11,128 bases of DNA from Planctomycetales bacterium 4484_123 (GCA_002049885.1 MVCS01000018.1:1-11128); one strand, 5' to 3'. Numbered from the stretch's first letter, positions 1 through 7,865 are shown. The notes: a model not told the origin generated them from the letters alone. Made by a program: numbers and translations.

Positions 1-462
1 GTCGTAAATCCACGGCATCCCGTGCAGCTCGTAGTCCACCAGTTCGTCCGGCTCGAAGAACAAGGCGATTTCCCTGGCCGCGGCCTCCACCGAATCGCTG
101 CCGTGGATCAGGTTGAAGCGCTTGGACATGCCGAAGTCCCCGCGGATGGTGCCCGGCGGGGCGTCCGGGCCGAAGGTGGGCCCCATCATGGCCCGCACCA
201 CCGCCACGGCGTCCTTGCCCTCCAGGACGGCCAGTACCACCGGCCCGGAGGTCATGAACCGCAGTAGCGGCTCGTAGAAGTACATCCCCTTGTGCGAGGC
301 GTACTGCTTCTCCACCACCTTGCGGGTCAGTCGCTGCATCTTCAGGCCGATGATCTTCAGGCCCTTGGTCTCGAAGCGGGCAAGGATCCGCCCCACCAGT
401 TGCCGCTGGACTGCGTCGGGCTTGAAGATCAGCAGCGTTCTTTCCTTGGCGTCATCACCCAT
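1..462 (-). CDS. ndk: Nucleoside diphosphate kinase (3' end at window edge)
   Basis: Ndk transfers the gamma-phosphate of ATP to nucleoside diphosphates through a phosphohistidine intermediate, balancing cytosolic NTP and dNTP pools. The frame read from 462 down to 1 gives 154 residues with no stop inside the window. Family hallmarks are plain: LLIFKPDAVQR near residues 10-20, GTIRGDFG around 104-111, and NLIHGSDS with the catalytic His at 120, followed by EIALFF and a C-terminal WIYD. Bacterial Ndk proteins are usually about 140-155 residues and end near this point, so only the stop codon or a few residues should be missing. The start ATG at 462 is preceded by GGGAGG about 9 nt upstream, and a sigma70-type promoter lies at 515-543. 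It is divergent from the response-regulator gene at 639. The family call is very secure. Confidence 0.97.
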   Translation of the reverse strand, partial: MGDDAKERTLLIFKPDAVQRQLVGRILARFETKGLKIIGLKMQRLTRKVVEKQYASHKGMYFYEPLLRFMTSGPVVLAVLEGKDAVAVVRAMMGPTFGPDAPPGTIRGDFGMSKRFNLIHGSDSVEAAAREIALFFEPDELVDYELHGMPWIYD

Positions 463-514
463 GTTCAAAGGCCTCCCAGGACACTGTCGCGCCCCCCCTA
501 CCCCCTCCGGCCAC

Positions 515-543
515 ACTGTACGCCGGGCCTTGCGGCTCGTCAA
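515..543 (-). promoter_or_regulatory. Predicted sigma70 promoter of ndk
   Basis: Read on the - strand, this is TTGACG (538-543), a 17-bp spacer and TACAGT (515-520). The -35 matches 5 of 6 and the -10 4 of 6 consensus bases, including the conserved first TA and last T. The predicted start near 508 leaves a 5' leader of about 45 nt that carries the GGGAGG ribosome site. Spacing and position relative to ndk are both right. Confidence 0.6.
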
Positions 544-580
544 GCCGCCCCGCTGCCCGCCCGGGGCTTTTCCAAATTTC

Positions 581-610
581 TTGACAGTCTCGGGCGGGCC
601 TCGATATCAT
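581..610 (+). promoter_or_regulatory. Predicted sigma70 promoter of the CheY-like gene
   Basis: TTGACA (581-586, perfect) is followed by an 18-bp spacer and TATCAT (605-610, 5 of 6). Transcription should start near 617. The upstream in-frame ATG at 609 lies inside the -10 box and would not be transcribed, so the downstream ATG at 639 is the better start for the gene. The promoter sits back to back with the ndk promoter. Confidence 0.7.
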
Positions 611-638
611 GGGCAGAATCTGGTACGGTGAAGCACTC

Positions 639-1022
639 ATGGCAGAAGAGCTGGCAGGCAAGAAGATTCTCCTGGTAGATGACGACGAGGAGGTCGTCGA
701 GGCCATCCGGGCGGCCTTGGCCGACACCGGGGCGGAGATCGATACGGCCTCCGACGGCAACGCTGCGGTGGAGAAGTGTCTAGGCGAGGCACCGGACCTG
801 ATGGTGCTGGACCTGATGATGCCCAAGCGTAGTGGCTTCCTGGTCTTGGAGAAGGTCAAGCAGGGCAAGGCCCGGACCGACCCCCCGCGGGTGGTGGTCA
901 TAACCGGCAACACCGGCACGCGCCACCGCGTCTGGGCCGAGAGCCTTGGGGCGGAGGCGTATTTCCAGAAGCCTTTCCGGATGGACAGGCTGGTTGAGGC
1001 CATAACGGATTTGCTAAGCTAG
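639..1022 (+). CDS. Single-domain response regulator (CheY-like receiver)
   Basis: This is a 127-residue protein made only of a receiver domain, so it should act by phosphorylation-dependent protein contact rather than by DNA binding. Seen in the sequence: the acidic pocket D14-D16 in LLVDDDEE, the phosphoacceptor D58 in LMVLDLMMPKRSG, T89 in VITGNTG, and K111 in the cis-proline motif QKPF. This is the complete catalytic set of a working receiver. The ATG at 639 is chosen over the one at 609 because the latter overlaps the -10 box; GGTGAAG ends 5 nt before 639. No kinase adjoins it. The nearest one is at 4460, beyond four other coding and spacer blocks, so its partner is unknown. It ends 160 nt before rpsO. 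That spacer shows only a weak possible promoter (TTGGCG at 1097, TATCGA at 1120), so co-transcription with rpsO cannot be excluded. Confidence 0.9.
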   Translation: MAEELAGKKILLVDDDEEVVEAIRAALADTGAEIDTASDGNAAVEKCLGEAPDLMVLDLMMPKRSGFLVLEKVKQGKARTDPPRVVVITGNTGTRHRVWAESLGAEAYFQKPFRMDRLVEAITDLLS

Positions 1023-1182
1023 ACTGAAGGCGTTGCCGATTCTGACGACGGTGGAGACTGACGGGAACACAGTGACGGTCGGGTAGGCCAGGCAGGTTGG
1101 CGCGTAGGAGTTCGGAGAATATCGACGGTGAGAGTGGGCGGCAGGCTTTAGGTTCAGCAGCAAAGGACGGACATAGGGACAG

Positions 1183-1452
1183 ATGGCTATTGCGACGAGT
1201 GACAAGCAAGAGATCGTAGCGCAGCATCGCCGCCATGAGGGGGACACGGGTTCGCCCGAGATCCAGATAGCCTTGTTGACGGCGCGGATCAATCATCTGA
1301 CCGAACACCTCAAGACGCACAAGAAGGATTACGCCTCCAGGGTCGGTCTGCTGAAGATGGTTGGGAAGCGCAACAGCCTCTTGCGGTATCTGGCCCGGAC
1401 GGATTCACAGCGGTATCAGCAGCTCATCGCCAAGCTGGGCCTCCGCAAGTAA
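1183..1452 (+). CDS. rpsO: 30S ribosomal protein uS15
   Basis: Protein uS15 binds the central domain of 16S rRNA early in 30S assembly and forms an intersubunit bridge. The 89-residue product matches the usual length (about 88-90) and shows the family core: DTGSPEIQIALLTARI near residues 21-36, LTEHLKTHKKDY near 39-50, and GLLKMVGKRNSLLRYL near 55-70. The ATG at 1183 gives the standard N-terminus. The upstream ribosome site is poor (AGGGAC very close to the start). In many bacteria S15 represses its own mRNA by binding the leader; a 160-nt leader is available here, but no specific structure is claimed. It is followed by pnp, a widely conserved order. Confidence 0.98.
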   Translation: MAIATSDKQEIVAQHRRHEGDTGSPEIQIALLTARINHLTEHLKTHKKDYASRVGLLKMVGKRNSLLRYLARTDSQRYQQLIAKLGLRK

Positions 1453-1492
1453 CGCCGGCGCTCTATCGCTCTTCGTCCCTGACGTTCCGCGG

Positions 1493-1511
1493 TGGCTGAC
1501 GGTGTCAGCCA
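1493..1511 (+). other. Hairpin 1 in the rpsO-pnp spacer
   Basis: TGGCTGAC-GGT-GTCAGCCA forms a perfect 8-bp stem with a 3-nt loop, 40 nt after the rpsO stop. No T-run follows, so it is not a canonical intrinsic terminator. It could protect the rpsO 3' end or be a processing site. Confidence 0.6.
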
Positions 1512-1550
1512 ACTCCACCTACTCGCTGCTCGCTCTCGGCGCCGAGCCGG

Positions 1551-1588
1551 CTGCCGGCCGCTGGCCCGGCGGGAAGCCAGCCCGGCAG
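1551..1588 (+). other. Hairpin 2 in the rpsO-pnp spacer
   Basis: CTGCCGG (1551-1557) pairs with CCGGCAG (1582-1588). Inside this, GCTGGC (1560-1565) pairs with GCCAGC (1576-1581). A 2-nt bulge separates the two helices and the loop has 10 nt. This 13-bp composite stem sits in the pnp leader, where enterobacterial pnp carries the RNase III-cleaved autoregulatory hairpin. That functional parallel is inferred from position only. Confidence 0.55.
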
Positions 1589-1617
1589 TTCGGAGCCGAC
1601 TGGCAGATGCGCAAGTG

Positions 1618-1630
1618 ATTCCGACGGAAT
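1618..1630 (+). other. Short palindrome just upstream of pnp
   Basis: ATTCCG-A-CGGAAT is a perfect 6-bp inverted repeat ending 29 nt before the pnp start. It could be the last hairpin of the leader (5 bp with a GAC loop) or a small operator. Function is not known. Confidence 0.4.
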
Positions 1631-1659
1631 GGTAATCGTGGACTAGGCAGGTGGGAATG

Positions 1660-3789
<2,130 letters not shown>

Positions 3790-3843
3790 TGCAGGCATAC
3801 AGAGTCTGGTCCGGGTGAACTGGCTGCCTTGGGGACTCCGCCG

Positions 3844-3875
3844 GGCCGCCGGGATGGGGCTTCGCGGCGGCGGCC
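3844..3875 (+). other. GC-rich hairpin downstream of pnp
   Basis: GGCCGCCG (3844-3851) and CGGCGGCC (3868-3875) form a perfect 8-bp stem with a 16-nt loop, 54 nt after the pnp stop. No T-tract follows. It may mark the 3' end of the pnp message or belong to the leader of the cold-shock gene. Confidence 0.4.
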
Positions 3876-3916
3876 GATCCGGACTGTGCATATGGAAGCG
3901 GTGGAGAACCCCGGGG

Positions 3917-3950
3917 CCTTGTCAAGGTAGGTGACCTCTCGCTCGAGAGG
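3917..3950 (+). other. Tandem inverted repeats in the cold-shock gene leader
   Basis: The pnp-to-cold-shock spacer (3790-4069, 280 nt) has no convincing gene but is full of inverted repeats. CCTTG-T-CAAGG (3917-3927) is followed by CCTCTC-GCTC-GAGAGG (3935-3950, a 6-bp stem with a tetraloop). The palindromes CCCCGGGG (3909-3916) and TGGCGCCA (3956-3963) flank them. Cold-shock genes often have long structured leaders, so these may form part of one. No promoter is clear enough to place the transcript start. Confidence 0.4.
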
Positions 3951-4053
3951 ACGTTTGGCGCCATCTTCCCGCTGCAGTTCCTTTCCTCGGGGCGGCGCGC
4001 TCGGGCGGGGGCATCAGGCTCCCTCGAGTCCGTTGATTTCGGGGGCCGGCAGG

Positions 4054-4060
4054 AAGGAGG
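4054..4060 (+). promoter_or_regulatory. Strong ribosome binding site of the cold-shock gene
   Basis: AAGGAGG lies 9 nt before the ATG at 4070. It is the best Shine-Dalgarno sequence in the window; most other genes here have weak ones. It fixes the start of the cold-shock protein. Confidence 0.8.
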
Positions 4061-4069
4061 CGGTGCCCA

Positions 4070-4339
4070 ATGCCTACCGGTAGAGTCAAGTGGTTCGACC
4101 CCAAGAAGGGCTACGGGTTCATCATCGGCGAGCAGGGACAGGACGTGTTCGTCCACTACTCCAGCATCGAGGGGGAGGGATTCCGCGCCCTGAAGGATGG
4201 TGAAGTCGTCAGCTACGACCTGGTCAAGGGTGAAAAGGGCGACCAGGCCCGCAACGTCCGCCGGCAGCCACCAGGGCCCCAGGACTCGACGGCCGGCTCG
4301 GGTGACGCCGGGGCCGGGCTGTCGTCCCCCTCATCCTGA
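4070..4339 (+). CDS. Cold-shock-domain (CspA-like) RNA chaperone
   Basis: This is a small single-strand nucleic-acid-binding protein of the CspA family, expected to melt RNA structure in the cytoplasm. Residues 3-65 form a cold-shock OB fold: VKWFDPKKGYGFI holds RNP1 (KGYGFI, 13-18), and DVFVHYSSI holds RNP2 (VFVHY, 26-30). The GFRALKDGEVVSYDLVKGEKGDQARNV block that normally completes the barrel follows. At 89 residues it is longer than the usual 65-72; the extra 66-89 is a low-complexity tail rich in Pro, Gly, Ser and Ala that looks disordered. Y15 and Y30 stand where many homologues have Phe and His or Phe. The start is fixed by AAGGAGG at 4054-4060. Its long repeat-rich upstream spacer suggests leader-level control, which is inference. 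Confidence 0.93.
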   Translation: MPTGRVKWFDPKKGYGFIIGEQGQDVFVHYSSIEGEGFRALKDGEVVSYDLVKGEKGDQARNVRRQPPGPQDSTAGSGDAGAGLSSPSS

Positions 4340-4384
4340 CCAGCCTGCCCGCGTGCCCGGCGGCGACCCAGCGAGCGCAAATGC

Positions 4385-4433
4385 GGCGCCGGCCCGTGAC
4401 GGGGATGGGTCGGGGCTCGTTCTGGCCGGCGCC
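4385..4433 (+). terminator. 10-bp perfect GC inverted repeat, possible transcript end after the cold-shock gene
   Basis: GGCGCCGGCC (4385-4394) and GGCCGGCGCC (4424-4433) are exact reverse complements separated by 29 nt, between the cold-shock gene and the histidine kinase. No T-run follows, so classical intrinsic termination is not shown. It could be a U-less terminator, an mRNA-stabilising stem, or a DNA-level site upstream of the kinase promoter. Confidence 0.35.
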
Positions 4434-4445
4434 CGTGGGCCGCTG

Positions 4446-4451
4446 TAAGAT
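4446..4451 (+). promoter_or_regulatory. Possible -10 element of the kinase operon
   Basis: TAAGAT (4 of 6 to TATAAT) ends 8 nt before the kinase ATG at 4460. If real, transcription would start at or next to the ATG, giving a leaderless or nearly leaderless mRNA; no Shine-Dalgarno sequence is seen either. No good -35 hexamer is found at normal spacing, so confidence is low. Confidence 0.3.
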
Positions 4452-4459
4452 ACGCGCAG

Positions 4460-5266
4460 ATGGGATGGGTTGCGTTCTTGATCGGGGCGTTGGTCGCGGC
4501 GCCAGTGGCTGCCGGGGTGACCTTGTGGCTCTCCCGCCGGATTCTCCTGCGGGCCAGACAGCTCCAGCGGCGCGCCCGGTCCACCGAACGGTTGGTGGAG
4601 CTGGCCCAGCTGACCAGCGGTCTGGCCCACGAGATCAAGAATCCCCTCTCCACCATCAAGCTGAACCTTGACCTTCTCAGCGAGGAGTTGGCCTCCAGCG
4701 GCAGCGAGCGCGACCGGCGCAACCTCATCCGCTTGAGGCGGCTCCAGGATGAGGTGCAGCGCCTCCACGGTGTGCTGGACGAGTTCCTGCGCTTTGCCGG
4801 GAAGATGGAGCTGCATCCCCAGGTGCACGATCTGCGCCAGCTTGTCGAGGAGCTGATCGACTTCTTCCGCCCTCAGGCCGAGAGCAGCCGCGTGGTCCTG
4901 CGGGCCAGCGTGCCGGCCGAGCCGGTCGCCTGTTCCGTGGACGCCGGCCTGTTCAAACAGGCCGTGTTGAACCTCATGATCAACGCCACGCAGGCCATGA
5001 CCGATGGCGGAGAGCTGCTGCTGCGCCTGGACAGGCAAGAAGACCAGGCCGCCCTGGAGGTAATCGACACCGGACCGGGGATCGAGCCGGAGGCCTGCGA
5101 GCGAATCTTCCAGGCCTACTATTCCACCCGCCCGGGCGGTTCGGGTTTGGGCCTGCCGCTGACCCGGCGGATCGTCCGCCTGCACGGCGGAGATGTCCGA
5201 GTCCACTCCGAGCCGGGCAAGGGCACCCGCTTCGTGATATGCCTGCCGCTGGCGAACGAAACGTGA
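4460..5266 (+). CDS. Membrane-anchored sensor histidine kinase, minimal (no sensor domain)
   Basis: This 268-residue two-component kinase should autophosphorylate and pass phosphate to a response regulator, probably the sigma54 regulator two genes on. Residues 3-24 are one hydrophobic membrane segment, followed by a basic linker rich in arginine. The dimerisation/phosphoacceptor helix has H57 in LTSGLAHEIKNPLSTIKLN. The ATPase domain shows the N box NLMINATQAM (N171/N175), G1 DTGPGI (203-208), an F-box-like region ERIFQAYYST, and G2 GSGLGL (227-232). No PAS, HAMP or periplasmic domain fits in the 30 residues between membrane and H box, so input must come through the membrane segment or a partner protein. 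It is similar to NtrB/AtoS/ZraS-type kinases that pair with sigma54 activators. Its TGA overlaps the next gene's GTG start by 4 nt. Confidence 0.93.
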   Translation: MGWVAFLIGALVAAPVAAGVTLWLSRRILLRARQLQRRARSTERLVELAQLTSGLAHEIKNPLSTIKLNLDLLSEELASSGSERDRRNLIRLRRLQDEVQRLHGVLDEFLRFAGKMELHPQVHDLRQLVEELIDFFRPQAESSRVVLRASVPAEPVACSVDAGLFKQAVLNLMINATQAMTDGGELLLRLDRQEDQAALEVIDTGPGIEPEACERIFQAYYSTRPGGSGLGLPLTRRIVRLHGGDVRVHSEPGKGTRFVICLPLANET

Positions 5267-6441
5267 ACTCAATTCCCCTGCTGGCCCCGACGCCGGCAGA
5301 CCGGGCCGCCGGCGCGGTTGCGCTGGAGCAGGCGGTGCAGACCGCCCTGGATGGCCTCGGCCCAGCCGGGGCCGTGACCCTGGTCGTCAACGACCCGCAG
5401 CGCCATACGTCCACGGCGGCGGTGCTTGGTCGGCTGGCCGGGCCGCTGAAGGCAAGGCGGTTGCGGGCGCTGGTGGCGACCGGCACCCATGGCTTCGACG
5501 GCCCGGCCCGGCGAACGTTCGCCCGGGAGGTCCTCTCTGCACTGCCCTTCCAACAGGTGGCCTGGCACGATTGCCGCTCGGAAGACCTGGCCGCCATACC
5601 CGGGCCGGTGCCTTGGCGCGGGCATCCTTGGTTGCTGGATGATGATTACGCCCTGCTGGCGATAGGCTCTTGCGAGCTGCATTACTTCGCTGGCATCACC
5701 GGCGCCCACAAGACCCTTACCGTCGGCTGTGCCCATCACGACGACATCGAGGCCAACCACGCCCAGGCCCTTGCGGAGGCATCACGCCCGGGCTGGCTGG
5801 CCGGCAACCCGGTGCACGAGGGCATCGCGGGCATGCTCGCCGGACTGGAGGCCCGCAGGGACTGCCTTGCCATCGACCTTCTCCAGGTTGGCCCGGAGGT
5901 GGCGGCCGCGTCGGCTGGCAGGCCGTTGGCGGCGTTGGAGGTCCTCGCCGGCCAGGTGCGCCGGGCGTATCTACGGCGTATCGACCAGCCTGCCGATGCC
6001 CTGGTGCTGCACGTCGAGGGCGTCTTGGGCCGGAGTTTCTACCAGGCCGACAAGGCCATCAAGAACAGCGAGTGGGCCGTCCGGGACGGCGGTTGCCTGG
6101 TGCTCGACGCCCCCTGCCCGGAGGGGGTGGGCCAGAGCCACTTCATGGAGCTGCTGCGAGAGGCCCCCACCTGGGCGTCGGCCGAGGAACTGCTCCGGCG
6201 GCGCGGCTACCGGCTGGGCGACCACAAGGCCGTCAGGCTCCGCCGGCTGACGGACCGGCGCGGGGTTCGGGTCTTTGCCCTCTGCGAGGGGCTCTCCGAC
6301 GAGGAGCTGGCCGTGCTGGGCTTCGAACGGTGCGCGGACGTGTGGTCGGCCCTGGATGCCGCGGGCCTGGACGTTGTTCGCGACCGCATCTATCGCGTGG
6401 CCGACGCGGCCTGCGTGGCGGTCGAGGCGGGGGCACTTTGA
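5263..6441 (+). CDS. LarA-family (nickel-pincer nucleotide) racemase/epimerase-like protein
   Basis: This 392-residue member of the lactate racemase (LarA/DUF2088) family would invert a 2-hydroxyacid using a nickel-pincer nucleotide cofactor. Catalytic landmarks are all seen: D44 and R47 in NDPQRHTST, H76 in VATGTHGFD, H140 in ELHYFAG, K150 in TGAHKTL (cofactor-attachment lysine), H166 in EANHAQA (nickel ligand), and Q261 and K264 in FYQADKAIK. Spacings of H140-K150 (10), K150-H166 (16) and K150-K264 (114) equal those I recall for Lactiplantibacillus LarA (H174, K184, H200, K298). The usual GGxK around the lysine is GAHK here. The GTG start at 5263 overlaps the kinase stop as GTGA; ATG 5239 is an alternative without a ribosome site. 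No larB, larC or larE cofactor genes are in the window. The substrate is unknown. Its place between kinase and regulator suggests a linked role. Confidence 0.85.
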   Translation: MNSIPLLAPTPADRAAGAVALEQAVQTALDGLGPAGAVTLVVNDPQRHTSTAAVLGRLAGPLKARRLRALVATGTHGFDGPARRTFAREVLSALPFQQVAWHDCRSEDLAAIPGPVPWRGHPWLLDDDYALLAIGSCELHYFAGITGAHKTLTVGCAHHDDIEANHAQALAEASRPGWLAGNPVHEGIAGMLAGLEARRDCLAIDLLQVGPEVAAASAGRPLAALEVLAGQVRRAYLRRIDQPADALVLHVEGVLGRSFYQADKAIKNSEWAVRDGGCLVLDAPCPEGVGQSHFMELLREAPTWASAEELLRRRGYRLGDHKAVRLRRLTDRRGVRVFALCEGLSDEELAVLGFERCADVWSALDAAGLDVVRDRIYRVADAACVAVEAGAL

Positions 6442-6473
6442 CAGATCGGCCCGATGGGGCTATCGTATCGGCC

Positions 6474-7865
6474 ATGGATGATTTGGGCGAACTCAGCGCC
6501 GAGGTGTTGGTGGTTGACGATTACGAGCCTCACGCCGAGGCAGTGGCCGACGTGCTGGGCTCGGTGGGCCATCACTGCATGGTGGTGACCACGGCGGAGG
6601 AGGCCATCGGTCAGCTCAAGGCCCGGCACTTCGACGTCATCGTCACGGACCTGATGTTCGACGGCCGGCCCAAGGGCCTGGAGGTCCTCGCGGCCGCCAA
6701 GAAGCACTCTCCCGGGACGGAGGTCATTCTCATCACGGCCCATTCCTCGGTCGATACCTGCCGGACCGCCCTGAAGGAGGGCGCCTTCGACTATATCGAG
6801 AAGGCCGGCACCGGGGCCGAGGAGGTCAACCCGGACGACCTGCGGGCCGTGGTGGCCCGGGCGGCTGAGCGCACCGTGCAGCGCCGGGTCATTCGTGAGC
6901 TGCGGGCGCAGTTGGACGAGCGCTACGGCTTCGAGGGCATCGTGGGCAACTCCAGGCCTATGATAGAGGTCCTGCAAACCATCCGGCGGGTGGCGCCCTC
7001 GAAGCTGCCGGTGCTGATGATCGGCGAGTCGGGCACGGGCAAGGACCTGCTGGCCCTGGCCATCCACAACAACTCGCGGCGGAAGAACAGTCGATTCGTG
7101 GCCCTGAACTGTGCCGGCCTCAGCGAGACGCTGCTGGAGGACGAACTTTTCGGGCACGTCAAGGGCGCCTACACCGGCGCCACCTCCGACCGCAAGGGGC
7201 GCTTCGAGTACGCCGACGGCGGCACCATGTTCCTGGACGAGGTCGGCGACATGCCGTTGCCCATGCAGGCCAAGCTGCTGCGCGTGCTGGAGAACGGCGA
7301 GCTGGTCCGCGTCGGGGCCAACGAGCCCATCCACGTGGACGTGCGCATCATCAGCGCCACCAACGCCGACCTGGCCGAACGCGTCAAGTCTGGCAGGTTC
7401 CGGCAGGACCTGTTCTTCAGGCTCAACGGCGTGACCATCCAGGTCCCCGCGCTGCGCCAGCGGCGAGAGGACATACCGCTGCTGGTGGAGCATTTCATCA
7501 AGCTGGCCAACGAGGCCCACGGCACCAAGGTCACCGGCATCAGCCCCGAGGCCCTGCGGGCGCTGGTGGCCTTCGATTGGCCGGGGAACGTCCGGCAGCT
7601 TCGCAACATGGTCGAGAACATGGTGGTGCTCGTCGGCGAGGGCAAGCTGACGGTGCAGGACCTGCCCGCGGAGATGCGCGGACAGGCCGGGCCGGCCGAG
7701 GGTGCCATCATCGCCACCGCCGGGGTAAGCATTGCCGAGGCCGAGAAGGAACTCATCCGCAAGACCCTGGAGATGGTCGGCGGCAACCGCCAGCAGGCCG
7801 CCCGTATACTCGGCATCGGCGAGCGCACGCTGTACCGCAAGATCAAGGAATACGGGCTCAGGTAG
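6474..7865 (+). CDS. NtrC-family sigma54-dependent response regulator
   Basis: This 463-residue bacterial enhancer-binding protein should activate sigma54 promoters when phosphorylated. The receiver (about 10-130) has D15/D16, phosphoacceptor D59 in IVTDLMFDG, T88 in LITAHSS, and K110. The AAA+ domain (about 155-390) has Walker A GESGTGKD (184-191), a sigma54-contact loop GAYTGA (231-236, Tyr for the usual Phe), Walker B TMFLDE (251-256), and the FRQDLFFRLN arginine-finger region. The C-terminus is a Fis-type helix-turn-helix (GGNRQQAARILGIGERTLYRKIKEYG). The receiver is atypical: MFDGRPKG replaces MPxxxG, and the KP motif is KA followed by a short insert. The start is taken as ATG 6474; a TTG at 6438 that overlaps the previous stop and follows GAGG/GGGGG is a real alternative. 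The gene lies 32 nt after the LarA-like gene, so it is probably co-transcribed with the kinase. Confidence 0.95.
   Translation: MDDLGELSAEVLVVDDYEPHAEAVADVLGSVGHHCMVVTTAEEAIGQLKARHFDVIVTDLMFDGRPKGLEVLAAAKKHSPGTEVILITAHSSVDTCRTALKEGAFDYIEKAGTGAEEVNPDDLRAVVARAAERTVQRRVIRELRAQLDERYGFEGIVGNSRPMIEVLQTIRRVAPSKLPVLMIGESGTGKDLLALAIHNNSRRKNSRFVALNCAGLSETLLEDELFGHVKGAYTGATSDRKGRFEYADGGTMFLDEVGDMPLPMQAKLLRVLENGELVRVGANEPIHVDVRIISATNADLAERVKSGRFRQDLFFRLNGVTIQVPALRQRREDIPLLVEHFIKLANEAHGTKVTGISPEALRALVAFDWPGNVRQLRNMVENMVVLVGEGKLTVQDLPAEMRGQAGPAEGAIIATAGVSIAEAEKELIRKTLEMVGGNRQQAARILGIGERTLYRKIKEYGLR

Noticed and set aside
22..678. Forward open frames opposite ndk (22-267, 290-631, 292-678)
   Set aside because: They are antisense to ndk or run through the divergent promoters, with shadow-like composition.
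1097..1125. rpsO promoter TTGGCG-N17-TATCGA
   Set aside because: The -10 matches only about half of the consensus; too weak to annotate separately.
3790..3819. 9-codon ORF starting at the pnp stop (ATG CAG GCA ...)
   Set aside because: It is too short and has no family or leader-peptide signature; the overlap TGATG is likely chance.
5670..6473. N-terminal extension of the sigma54 regulator through the LarA-like gene
   Set aside because: The frame is open but its translation there is Arg/Gly/Pro-rich and has no family features. The receiver begins only a few residues after ATG 6474.
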